From an uncultured bacterium (GTDB lineage: Bacteria; Bacteroidota; Bacteroidia; Bacteroidales; Muribaculaceae), in contig CAMHGU010000005.1 of NCBI GenBank assembly GCA_946184715.1, positions 1 through 28,218 of the forward strand: a stretch of DNA of 28,218 nt. The letters run 5' to 3'. Position 1 is the first letter of the stretch, and the number at the start of each line of letters is the position of its first letter. Made by a program: the position numbers and the translations under genes. A model generated the notes under the pieces. It saw nothing but the letters and a program-made list of their open reading frames with translations, ran no database searches and had not been told where the DNA came from. Of this stretch, positions 15,719 through 23,415 are shown one piece after another.

Positions 15719-16198
15719 TCAGTATTTCTTTGGCTTCCCTCCCATCGGAGTTGAGATTGCGTACACACTCGAACTTCCACCTTGATATCTTCTACTTCCT
15801 GCGCCTCTGGCATTAAGTGCTCTGAGCTTCCTTCGTTTCTCATCTTTATCAGTTTCGGCACTATAAGCTCTAAATAGAAATTTGCGCAATTTATTCCTAA
15901 TTCGCTTTTTCTTAGTCTTATTGTCTCCAGAAGTTATTTGCTGTTTCGGCAAGGCTTTCTCTTGCGCGATATTCCCAGACTTGTTTTTTTTAGCTTTTGG
16001 CAATAGCGTCGCATTTATAGCCTCTATACCTTGCCAGCACATATATTGGTATTCAGATTTTTTTATCTGAAAAAGCACATCGCCTACCTCTTTTAGATTG
16101 AGAATAAGTTTCTGCTTTTCTATTGCGTGAAGCAGCAATTTAATAGATTCTTCACTATCCAGTGGCAGAAATTCGCTTATATCAATCTTCATTTTCAT
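15719..16198 (-). CDS. Small basic protein of unknown function, next to Type ISP enzyme
   Basis: The 159-residue protein is not recognised. Residues 1-65 look like a soluble helical domain (ISEFLPLDSEESIKLLLHAI, then CWQGIEAINATLL). Residues 68-125 are very rich in Lys and Arg (KTKKKRIRNKLRK, DEKRRKLRALNARG), compatible with nucleic-acid or ribosome binding. The tail is Gly/Ser-rich (GGSSSVYAISTPMGG). No signal peptide or membrane helix is seen. The gene starts 42 bases after the Type ISP gene on the same strand, so it is probably co-transcribed with it. It is the most A+T-rich gene here, pointing to acquisition with the island. A role as accessory or modulator of the restriction enzyme is a guess from position. 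Confidence 0.6.
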   Translation of the reverse strand: MKMKIDISEFLPLDSEESIKLLLHAIEKQKLILNLKEVGDVLFQIKKSEYQYMCWQGIEAINATLLPKAKKNKSGNIAQEKALPKQQITSGDNKTKKKRIRNKLRKFLFRAYSAETDKDEKRRKLRALNARGAGSRRYQGGSSSVYAISTPMGGKPKKY

Positions 16199-16240
16199 TT
16201 TCGTAAAACTATTGTCGGTAGTTAGCCCTCTATGGCGTTA

Positions 16241-19200
16241 TTAGAAAGTAAGGTGGGGTAGGGATTTGACGATTTTCACGGTTTTTACCGAGAGGTCGAT
16301 GACCGAGAGCAGCAATTTTAATATGTAGTCGGGCTGTTGGTGCTCGCGCGCCCAGTCGTTGGGGTCGTTCTTGATGCCTGAAGCATTATCCACCTTGATG
16401 GCATAACGCTCTATTATCCATTCAATTGCGCTCTTGCCATTCACTATGTATTCGTAGGCTTCACTCGGGATATTCTCCACCGTAATGCGAGGATTGAATA
16501 CGATAGTTGAGCGGTCGGCCACTAAGCTGCCATTTTCGAGGCGACGCTTCACAAACTGCATCTTCGCCGCGCCGGCCTCCACCGCGTAATAGTCGTAGCA
16601 CTCTTGACTGCCGTAAGAGGGTGGCGCATTGTGAACCTTCACAGCAACGCCCTCCGGCTGATGGTCGTTGTTGCCGTAAAAATCATCGTAGTTGAGATGA
16701 AGCTTGGCAAGCTCCCGCCCGGCGCGCTCAAATGCTTTGAAATCTTCCACACGGTCAACGATGGGAATGCGCGGTAGCGACTTTTTGAGGTCGTCGGCAA
16801 AGCGCGTGCGGTAGTCCTGGCTGTGCAGTATGCCATAGACGTAGTAGAAAATGTGTTCTTTGGTTATCTGCGTAGTCAGGTGGTAGCGCCGGCGGACTTC
16901 TTTCAAAATCCAGTCGGTGATGCCATCTCGCCGGATATATCCTTCGTTGCCGAAGTCCCACAGCGACCCTTGTTGCGACTTGTTTTCCTCGTACCAATAG
17001 AGAGGGAAACATTGACCATTAAAGTTTAATTGCAGGTCAGGTATTACATTAGTGACAAGGCATGAAAAATCTTTAGAGCCTCCGATGCCACTGACACAGA
17101 TACATAAGTTTTCCGCCTCTCGGCAAGGGAAGAGATGCGGTACTCTATACCGCATCTCGACAAGCGGCTGATACCATAGAAGGAACTGTTTGAAGAATGG
17201 GCGGTATATAGCGGTTCTTATTTCAGCGTCAGCATAATTGTATATTTTTCCCCTTTGCAAATCATTCGTTACAGCTCTCGTCCAGCTAATTTTTGGAGAA
17301 TTGAAGTCGGGTGAAGTTATTTCACCTTTTGCCATAGCTTCGCGAGTAGAATTGTAGAAATCAATACTTTCTTTTGCAGTTTCTTGAACAATTGGTTTGG
17401 AAGAATTATACGACCATGCATCACGTTGTGTCTTTGCTCCACTTGAGTTTATTACAAAGACTGTTTGAGATGTTACATCAAATTTTTGTTCTGGAGTTAT
17501 AGGGATGAGATTATCGAAAACTCCGTCTCTTTGGTTAATCCAATCGCCTTTGTCATTTGGCACAATGACTTGCCAATCGAGTTTTTTTGAGGCGATGGAG
17601 CGAAAGCCTTTCACGAGCGAGAGTTTTTGCTCGCGAGTGAGGTAGTCTCCAATGTCGTGATAATAGATTGTAGCCTCGCCGGAGTGGTTTGGTTTCTTGA
17701 CCAAGAAAGTGATGGCGATAGGCGTTCTTGTACCCTCGCCAAATACGTTGTCCTTCTCTTTACGCCTAAGTTCACCGCTTGTTCTTGCGTTGCCGCGGAG
17801 ATTCAGGACATAGATTGTGCTGAATTCTTCTTCGAGGCAGCGGCGGAAACCATCTTGTGCTGTACCGTCAAGCCATGCGCCGTTGCTGATGAATGCGACA
17901 ATGCCTCCCTCGTCTTTTGGAATACGGTCGCTTGCCCAGCGGAATGCTTTTATGTAACTATCATATAATGAATTCTTATTTGTAGCATTGGTTTTTGCAG
18001 CATAGGATTCGGCAATGCGTCGGTCAAGTGTTGGATAAGACTGGTTCTGCGCATTATCATTGGCGGAACGTTGCCCGACAGAGTAAGGCGGGTTGCCGAT
18101 GATGACGCGGATGGGTATGTTGCGCAGGTGGTCACGGATTTCCTCGTTCTCGCGGAAGTATTCGGTGAAAAGGCCGTTGTGTTCGGGTTCTGCGAGTTGG
18201 AAGGTGTCGGTTAGGCAAATTCCGTCGTAGTTGAGATATTCCTTGCGCTGTGTGAGGTCGTGGAACACGCTCTCGATATTCACGTCGGCAATGTAATAGG
18301 CGAGCAGCACCATTTCGTTGCAATGGATTTCTTTGAGGTATTTGCGCTCCATATCTTCGGGCTTGATAAGCCCTGACTGAAGCAGGCGCGTGATGAAAGT
18401 GCCGGTGCCGGTGAATGGGTCGAGAATGTGCACGTTCTCATTAGTGAGCGATGTGTTGAACTCCTCCCTGAGGATATCATCGACCGAATGGATTATGAAA
18501 TCGACACATTCTATCGGAGTGTAAACAATGCCGAGCTGTTCCACTGTCTTTGGAAAAGCGCCTTTGAAGAATTTCTCGTAGATATTCTTGATGATGGTTT
18601 GCTTGCCGCCGAGGTTGTCGATTTCGCTCACATTGGTGCGCACCGAGTCGTAGAAATTATGCAACACCTCAGTGTCTTTCTCAAACGCTTCCTCTTTCAG
18701 CAGGTCAATCATAGCCTGCATAGAGCGGCTTACGGCGTTGTTCTCCACAAAGTTATAGTCTTTGAACAGCGCGTCAAATATAGGCTGCGTAATCATATGC
18801 TGGGCGAGCATTTCGATGGCTTGACCGGCATCGATTGAGGGGTTGAGGTTCTTTTGCAGGCCTTTAAGGTAGTTGTCAAATTCGGCTTTGTATCGGCCTG
18901 ATTCGATAAGTCGGGCGATGCGCTTGATGAATTTCACCGCCACTTTACCCACTTCGGCCGACCAGTTTTCCCAATAAAGGCGGTCGCCACATTTCTCTAC
19001 GAGCTTGGCGTACATACCCTCTTGCAGCGTGCCGAATTTAATATCGAGCTGTTGCGAGATTTCAGCCACGCCGAGAGTGTGTGCATCAGCCTCGTCCTGC
19101 GGGTCGGCAAGGGCGTTAACGCCTATACCCACACCGCCCATAGTGAGCATATCGGGTTTGCGCTTGTTGAGGGTGATTTTCTGCACTATGGCATTGAATC

Positions 19201-21244
19201 GGTCATCGTGGGAGCGCAACGCGTTAAGTATCGACCACACCACATCAAAGGTCTTATTGTTGTTGAGCGCGTCCTCGGCGGAGACATCGGCCGGCACTAC
19301 GATTGGAATTATTATGTAGCCGTATTTCTTCTCGTCGGCTGTGCCTTTACCGAAATTACGCATCACGCGCCCCACCGACTGCACCACATCAACTTGGCTA
19401 TTGCGAGCCGAAAGAAATAGCACGGCATCAAGCGACGGGACATCCACACCTTCCGATAAGCAACGCACGTTGGTAATAACCTTACATTCGCGAGGATCGT
19501 CGCTCTTCTCGGCAAGCCATGAAAGGGCTTTGATACGCTCGCTACTGTTCATTGTGCCGTCCACATGACGGGCCGACACTGTCACCACCCGCTCACGCTC
19601 TGCATCGCTCAATCGCTCGTCGAGGCGCTTGGATATTAGCGGCAGCACGTGGGCTACATTTTTCGATGTCCCCGGCTGCGAAGTGTTGCCGATGGTTGAG
19701 CAGAAAGCCACGGCTCGCCGCATCATTCGCGGATCAGCAGCCCACGTGCGGCCCTGGTCGCCCTTCACACTCTTCGACAAGCCACTTATCACGCCGATGA
19801 GCTTGCTGGTGTCGTCGTAGTTCAACTCGGTCTTGCCCGCGTCTTTAATGTCAGTAAGCAGGTTGTCGGGGATATCGTCTTCATTGACGGTAAGCACAAG
19901 TACTTTATAATCGGTAAGCAGGCCATTGCTTACGGCATACGAGAAATTCACCCGATAAAACTCCTCCCCGTAGATCGTAGCATCGTCCATCGAGCAAAGC
20001 ACATAGTCATTCTGCGCAGCTCGGAGGCGCGCTGATTCACCGTAGAGGCGAGGGGTAGCTGTCATATAAAGGCGGCGCAATCCTCGTACATTCGCGTTGT
20101 CGTGTATCTTGATAAATTCGCTTTCATCGGCTGAGCCGATTCTTACGCCGGTGGTGCGATGTGCCTCATCGCAGATTATCAAATCGAACACTCCGTAATT
20201 GCCATTGGTCAGCTCCAACGTCGTGCGCTGAGCCGCTGTCACCGCATCAATCGATTGGTAAGTGGAAAACACCACCACCATCCCTTTGTGTTTGCGGTAT
20301 GCCATCAATTGCCGAGCCACCATTCGCGGGTCGGTGCTCGCCGGCAGGGCGAGGTCAACCACGGTGTCTTCGCTGTCATCGCTGTCGTCGGCACTCCGCA
20401 TCATGCGCGAGGCATGGCTGTCACTGCATATACAGATCGCTTTAATTGGCTTCTTGGCATCAGCCGCCCAAGCGTTAAGCGACTGCCCAAGCAATGCTAT
20501 CGATGGTACCATAAACAGTACCAGCCCATGATTCTCGAGCAGCGTCTCGGCTATGAGCAGCGAGGTATAGGTCTTTCCCGTGCCGCAGGCCATTATCAAT
20601 TTGCCGCGCTCATTGCCTTTCTCTATATAGTGAGTATTAGCCTTCGAAATCGCCTCAAGTTGATGGGGAAAAGGCTTTTTCCCTTTGATAAGCGCTTTCT
20701 TCCCTTTGAGCCCGTCGTATAGCTTCTTCCAATTCACAGGCGATGTGACCAAATCCACCATCGTGACACGGCTCACCGGAGGATTCTGATTCTTTATAGC
20801 CTCTTCGGCATTGCTCCCCCAGTGATGGGTGGTGCTAATCCACATTCGCTGAGCGAACGATGTGGTCTGTAGTGTCTCGTTGTCCTTAAAAGTGCGGCTC
20901 GATGTGGCAAGAAACGAATCCACTGCCGGCTTGTCGATTACCGTATCTTCGGCATAGAATTTACACTGTATAGCCCAATAATCGCCGAGCTCAGTCTTGG
21001 CCACAAGGTCGATTCCGGTGTCGCCGCCGCCGAAATCTTTACGGCACGGAAAATCTTCCCACAGCCACACCTGCGTGAGGTTGTTGAAGCGTGGGTCGGT
21101 GAGTAGCCAGCGCTGCATCAGCCGTTCAAAATCACGGCCTTTCTGCATCTCTGTAAATGACTCACTGCGAAGCTTGGCAAGAACTTCGCGGATGCCATAG
21201 TTTATGGCAGGGCTATGGCTTCCCCTCTTGTGATTGATTGGCAT
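16241..21244 (-). CDS. Type ISP restriction-modification enzyme (single-chain nuclease-helicase-methyltransferase)
   Basis: The 1667-residue protein has, in order: an Mrr-like nuclease (FGGGDTGID ending at Asp79, then IQCK with Gln93 and Lys95); an SF2 translocase with Walker A CGTGKT (220-225), DEAH (359-362), TATPRLYG (395-402) and motif VI QSVGRVMRN (622-630); a coupling region (about 700-900); an N6-adenine methyltransferase with motif I DPFTGTGTF (942-950) and NPPY (1051-1054); and a C-terminal target-recognition region (about 1250-1667). This is the LlaGI/LlaBIII plan, whose members are about 1570-1620 residues. Such enzymes methylate one strand of an asymmetric site, and two head-to-head enzymes translocate and cut unmodified DNA. 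The frame is intact with all catalytic residues. An in-frame TAA just upstream makes ATG 21244 the first start. GC is lower than in the core genes. Confidence 0.93.
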   Translation of the reverse strand: MPINHKRGSHSPAINYGIREVLAKLRSESFTEMQKGRDFERLMQRWLLTDPRFNNLTQVWLWEDFPCRKDFGGGDTGIDLVAKTELGDYWAIQCKFYAEDTVIDKPAVDSFLATSSRTFKDNETLQTTSFAQRMWISTTHHWGSNAEEAIKNQNPPVSRVTMVDLVTSPVNWKKLYDGLKGKKALIKGKKPFPHQLEAISKANTHYIEKGNERGKLIMACGTGKTYTSLLIAETLLENHGLVLFMVPSIALLGQSLNAWAADAKKPIKAICICSDSHASRMMRSADDSDDSEDTVVDLALPASTDPRMVARQLMAYRKHKGMVVVFSTYQSIDAVTAAQRTTLELTNGNYGVFDLIICDEAHRTTGVRIGSADESEFIKIHDNANVRGLRRLYMTATPRLYGESARLRAAQNDYVLCSMDDATIYGEEFYRVNFSYAVSNGLLTDYKVLVLTVNEDDIPDNLLTDIKDAGKTELNYDDTSKLIGVISGLSKSVKGDQGRTWAADPRMMRRAVAFCSTIGNTSQPGTSKNVAHVLPLISKRLDERLSDAERERVVTVSARHVDGTMNSSERIKALSWLAEKSDDPRECKVITNVRCLSEGVDVPSLDAVLFLSARNSQVDVVQSVGRVMRNFGKGTADEKKYGYIIIPIVVPADVSAEDALNNNKTFDVVWSILNALRSHDDRFNAIVQKITLNKRKPDMLTMGGVGIGVNALADPQDEADAHTLGVAEISQQLDIKFGTLQEGMYAKLVEKCGDRLYWENWSAEVGKVAVKFIKRIARLIESGRYKAEFDNYLKGLQKNLNPSIDAGQAIEMLAQHMITQPIFDALFKDYNFVENNAVSRSMQAMIDLLKEEAFEKDTEVLHNFYDSVRTNVSEIDNLGGKQTIIKNIYEKFFKGAFPKTVEQLGIVYTPIECVDFIIHSVDDILREEFNTSLTNENVHILDPFTGTGTFITRLLQSGLIKPEDMERKYLKEIHCNEMVLLAYYIADVNIESVFHDLTQRKEYLNYDGICLTDTFQLAEPEHNGLFTEYFRENEEIRDHLRNIPIRVIIGNPPYSVGQRSANDNAQNQSYPTLDRRIAESYAAKTNATNKNSLYDSYIKAFRWASDRIPKDEGGIVAFISNGAWLDGTAQDGFRRCLEEEFSTIYVLNLRGNARTSGELRRKEKDNVFGEGTRTPIAITFLVKKPNHSGEATIYYHDIGDYLTREQKLSLVKGFRSIASKKLDWQVIVPNDKGDWINQRDGVFDNLIPITPEQKFDVTSQTVFVINSSGAKTQRDAWSYNSSKPIVQETAKESIDFYNSTREAMAKGEITSPDFNSPKISWTRAVTNDLQRGKIYNYADAEIRTAIYRPFFKQFLLWYQPLVEMRYRVPHLFPCREAENLCICVSGIGGSKDFSCLVTNVIPDLQLNFNGQCFPLYWYEENKSQQGSLWDFGNEGYIRRDGITDWILKEVRRRYHLTTQITKEHIFYYVYGILHSQDYRTRFADDLKKSLPRIPIVDRVEDFKAFERAGRELAKLHLNYDDFYGNNDHQPEGVAVKVHNAPPSYGSQECYDYYAVEAGAAKMQFVKRRLENGSLVADRSTIVFNPRITVENIPSEAYEYIVNGKSAIEWIIERYAIKVDNASGIKNDPNDWAREHQQPDYILKLLLSVIDLSVKTVKIVKSLPHLTF

Positions 21245-21269
21245 TTGGTAGGAGCTTTATAATCTAATC
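21245..21269 (+). repeat. 25-base motif, copy A, touching the Type ISP start codon
   Basis: It contains TGGTAGGAGC at 21246-21255 followed by TTTATAATCTAAT. On the mRNA (minus) strand this reads GCTCCTACCA, then A, then the ATG, so the motif ends one base before the start codon. Confidence 0.75.
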
Positions 21270-21309
21270 AGTGTAGAGTGTGAAGCATAAAGAAGCGCAC
21301 CCTTCCGAT

Positions 21310-21337
21310 GATCAGCGTATAGGCCGCTCCTACCACA
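21310..21337 (-). repeat. 25-base motif, copy B (inverted)
   Basis: On the minus strand this reads TGGTAGGAGC (complement of 21326-21335), then GGCC, then TATACGCTGAT. It is the complement of copies A and C, so in the mRNA it can pair with either one. Confidence 0.75.
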
Positions 21338-21344
21338 GATGGCC

Positions 21345-21412
21345 CCAAAAACGAATCAACAGGAAAGAGCACGCCTATTGGCGACGTTGCTCTCTCGAAT
21401 TTTCGTTTTTGG
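21345..21412. repeat. Nested hairpin between copies B and C
   Basis: CCAAAAACGAA (21345-21355) is the exact complement of TTCGTTTTTGG (21402-21412). Inside, AGAGCA (21366-21371) pairs with TGCTCT (21388-21393) and CGCC (21372-21375) with GGCG (21380-21383) around a TATT loop, with a 4-base bulge. Confidence 0.65.
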
Positions 21413-21429
21413 AAAGGTATAAAAATGAC

Positions 21430-21456
21430 TTGGTAGGAGCTTTTATACGCTAATAT
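21430..21456 (+). repeat. 25-base motif, copy C
   Basis: TGGTAGGAGC at 21431-21440 is followed by TTT and TATACGCTAAT (21444-21454). It matches copy B (inverted) over 10 plus 10 of 11 positions and copy A over the first 10 and most of the rest. Confidence 0.75.
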
Positions 21457-21533
21457 TTCGATAAAGAAACACGTTCTTTAATTCCACGATGTAACTGCAA
21501 TGTCCGGCTCTCGTGCCATTACGATTGCTCTTG

Positions 21534-21564
21534 CAAATATAGGTGTTTTTTACTTATGTCGCAA
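21534..21564 (-). promoter_or_regulatory. Consensus Bacteroidota promoter driving the Type ISP gene
   Basis: On the minus strand TTG (complement of 21562-21564), a 20-base spacer and TATATTTG (complement of 21534-21541) form a perfect TTG-N20-TAnnTTTG promoter pointing at the restriction gene. No other such box lies between it and the start codon; the closest is TACCTTTC on the minus strand near 21413-21420. Confidence 0.7.
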
Positions 21565-21637
21565 GCCGGCGCGCAACTATTTTCCACCACTGATGGCGGC
21601 TGCAATATCTCCTGTCGCCCTTCGCGTATCTATAATG

Positions 21638-21654
21638 GCTATAGTAACTATAGC
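21638..21654. promoter_or_regulatory. 17-base palindrome between divergent promoters, possible operator
   Basis: GCTATAGT, a central A, then ACTATAGC form a perfect dyad about midway between the Type ISP and hipBA promoters. HipB-type XRE regulators bind palindromes near their own promoters, so this is a candidate operator; a related TATAGT/ACTAT dyad with wider spacing lies at 21703-21724 inside the hipBA promoter. Confidence 0.45.
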
Positions 21655-21680
21655 GGCTTTGGCCTCGCGCTTTGACAGGG

Positions 21681-21692
21681 TGAAAATTTTCA
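21681..21692. promoter_or_regulatory. 12-base palindrome just upstream of the hipBA -33 element
   Basis: TGAAAATTTTCA is a perfect palindrome ending 6 bases before the TTG of the hipBA promoter, a position suited to a repressor or activator site. Confidence 0.4.
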
Positions 21693-21698
21693 AAATGT

Positions 21699-21729
21699 TT
21701 GTTATAGTGAACATATTTTACTATTTTTG
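21699..21729 (+). promoter_or_regulatory. Consensus Bacteroidota promoter of hipBA
   Basis: TTG at 21699-21701, a 20-base spacer and TATTTTTG at 21722-21729, with the hipB ATG 19 bases further on. The spacer contains the weak dyad ATAGT-N11-ACTAT, so repressor binding there would block the promoter. Confidence 0.75.
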
Positions 21730-21748
21730 CACTCGATAATATGCAATT

Positions 21749-22048
21749 ATGGGAAAGGATACATTCGGAAAGATAATGCCGAAGGCGCTGAACCGAAATC
21801 TGCAGATTATGGGTGAGCAGATAAAGTTGGCGCGCAAGCGTAGGCATTTTTCAATGCAAGACATAGCCGATAGAGCGACAGTGACACGGCTGACGGTATC
21901 AAAAGTAGAGCGTGGCGACCCAACGGTAGCGATGGGAATATATGCGCGCGTGCTCTATGCGCTAAATCTGGAAAATGATATCTTAAGGCTTGCAGCCGAC
22001 GACCCTCTGGGGCGACAGCTGCAAGACTCTGAACTGCTGGGAAAATGA
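21749..22048 (+). CDS. hipB: HipB-type XRE-family antitoxin and repressor
   Basis: This 99-residue protein carries an XRE/Cro-type helix-turn-helix at about residues 25-80: IKLARKRRHFSMQDIADRAT with the recognition helix TVTRLTVSKVERG. A short C-terminal tail (DDPLGRQLQDSELLGK) follows and may contact the toxin, as in HipB proteins. HipB neutralises HipA and represses the operon. Its stop overlaps the hipA ATG (ATGA), the usual antitoxin-first arrangement. Palindromes around the promoter are candidate HipB sites. Confidence 0.85.
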   Translation: MGKDTFGKIMPKALNRNLQIMGEQIKLARKRRHFSMQDIADRATVTRLTVSKVERGDPTVAMGIYARVLYALNLENDILRLAADDPLGRQLQDSELLGK

Positions 22049-23295
22049 AAAGGATAACAGTATACGCTGATTTCGACTTCCTCGCTACTCCGCAAGCTAT
22101 AGGGACGCTGGGGTACGAGCGCGTGAGGGGTAGGGATCATTTTGAGTTTGAATACTCTCGCCCGTGGCTTGAGAGCCATGGCGGCATACTGCTGAGTGGC
22201 GATCTGATGAATGTACCTTCGGTGCAGCATCCTCGTGGCAACGACAGTGTGTTTGGCTTCGTAAAGGATTCTTTTCCTGACCGATGGGGGCGCTTGTTGC
22301 TTGACCGGCGCGAGCGGCTTATGGCTCAAGCCGAGCAGAGACCGATGCGCCGACTTACCGACTACGACTACCTGATAGGTATTGAGGACTTGACTCGAAT
22401 GGGTGGGTTACGCTACAAGGAAGAAACCGGCGATAACTTCATTAATGCAAGTGCGAAATGCCACGTGCCGCCTATTGAAAGCGTTCGAGCCTTATGTGAA
22501 GCGTGCAATCGCATTGAGATTGCCGAAGAACGCAGCGAATTGCCTGAGCAACGGTGGCTCGACCAGCTCATCGACCCGGGAAGTTCGCTTGGTGGCGCTC
22601 GGCCTAAAGCTAACGTAGTGGATGCCGCCGGCCGGCTATATGTGGCCAAATTTCCATCGAAGAAAGACCTTGAGAATACCGAGCTGATTGAGCATTTCTC
22701 GCACCGACTGGCGGCAAAGGCGGGTGTCAATGTGGCCAAAACACGCACTCTGAAAATATCACGAGAACGAGACCTTTTACTATCAGAACGTTTTGATCGC
22801 ACTGATGATGGCCGCCGCATTCATTTCGCGTCGGCATTGTCGTTGCTTGGTCTTGATGATGGGGCCGGCAGCGGCAGCGGCAACGGCTATCTCGATATAG
22901 TAGAATTCATTGTGCGTGGGTGTGCCAATGTAAAGCAGAACCTTCGCGAACTCTATCGCAGAGTCGCATTCAATATAATGTACGGCAACACCGACGATCA
23001 CTTCCGCAATCACGGGTTTCTGCTCACCCCTAAGGGATGGACACTCTCACCTGCCTACGACATCAATCCCGGGGCAAAGTCTCATCAAAGTCTGCTCATT
23101 GACTCGTGGACAGAACGATCCGACATCAACGCTCTGCTCTCCGCAAGTGAAAGCTATATGCTTGAACGGCAGGAGGCAACTGTGATCGTTGAGGAGGCTC
23201 GTGATGCGATAAAGGATTGGCGAGAAGTAGCCGTAGAGTTGCAAATGCCGCTCAGCCGGCTTGAATCATATTCTGCGCGCTGGGATAAGCTATAG
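22045..23295 (+). CDS. hipA: HipA-family serine/threonine kinase toxin
   Basis: The 416-residue HipA-type kinase has an N-terminal subdomain (1-100, with GNDSVFGFVKDSFPDRWGR), the P-loop-like SSLGGARPKAN (180-190), an ATP-contacting Lys in YVAKFPSK (about 202), the catalytic loop GNTDDHFRNHGF (314-325, Asp317 or Asp318 as catalytic base) and the metal-binding AYDINP (337-342, Asp339). HipA of E. coli phosphorylates glutamyl-tRNA synthetase and causes dormancy; the target here is unknown. All key motifs are present, so it is probably active. It faces away from the Type ISP gene, and together they form a defence-type island. Confidence 0.9.
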   Translation: MKRITVYADFDFLATPQAIGTLGYERVRGRDHFEFEYSRPWLESHGGILLSGDLMNVPSVQHPRGNDSVFGFVKDSFPDRWGRLLLDRRERLMAQAEQRPMRRLTDYDYLIGIEDLTRMGGLRYKEETGDNFINASAKCHVPPIESVRALCEACNRIEIAEERSELPEQRWLDQLIDPGSSLGGARPKANVVDAAGRLYVAKFPSKKDLENTELIEHFSHRLAAKAGVNVAKTRTLKISRERDLLLSERFDRTDDGRRIHFASALSLLGLDDGAGSGSGNGYLDIVEFIVRGCANVKQNLRELYRRVAFNIMYGNTDDHFRNHGFLLTPKGWTLSPAYDINPGAKSHQSLLIDSWTERSDINALLSASESYMLERQEATVIVEEARDAIKDWREVAVELQMPLSRLESYSARWDKL

Positions 23296-23347
23296 TAGAA
23301 TTTTGCGAAATTGTGAGTGGCAGTAGTTAAGCGCAGTGGCTAAGCTA

Positions 23348-23378
23348 TTGCATAAGTGACGGAAAAGTTGTAACTTGC
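23348..23378 (+). promoter_or_regulatory. Probable promoter of the preA-M15 operon
   Basis: TTG at 23348-23350, a 20-base spacer and TAACTTGC at 23371-23378. The spacing is perfect and the -7 box deviates in its last bases. It lies 37 bases before ATG 23416 and overlaps the vicinity of the GTG at 23380, arguing for the ATG. Confidence 0.5.
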
Positions 23379-23415
23379 GGTGCTTCAGAAACTAATTAAT
23401 AGACTAAGAATATAT

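Larger units (their letters stand above)
21245..21527 (-). promoter_or_regulatory. Long structured 5' leader of the Type ISP gene
   Basis: The minus-strand promoter at 21534-21564 should start RNA near 21527, giving about 283 untranslated bases before the ATG, unusual for this window where most leaders are 16-90 bases. It holds three copies of a 25-base motif (A 21245-21269, B 21310-21337 inverted, C 21430-21456) and a nested hairpin (21345-21412) between B and C. No open reading frame of note is visible in it. Confidence 0.6.

Noticed and set aside
16241..21244. Classical Type I system (hsdR/M/S) or BREX/DISARM
   Set aside because: Nuclease, translocase and methyltransferase motifs lie in one chain, no hsdS or phage-exclusion genes are nearby, and the order matches Type ISP.
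21500..21739. 79-codon hydrophobic open frame before hipB
   Set aside because: It overlaps two opposing promoters and operator-like palindromes; no promoter of its own and no family.
23380..23415. GTG start adding 12 residues to PreA
   Set aside because: It begins two bases after the predicted -7 box; ATG 23416 gives the usual short lead into the Cys motif.
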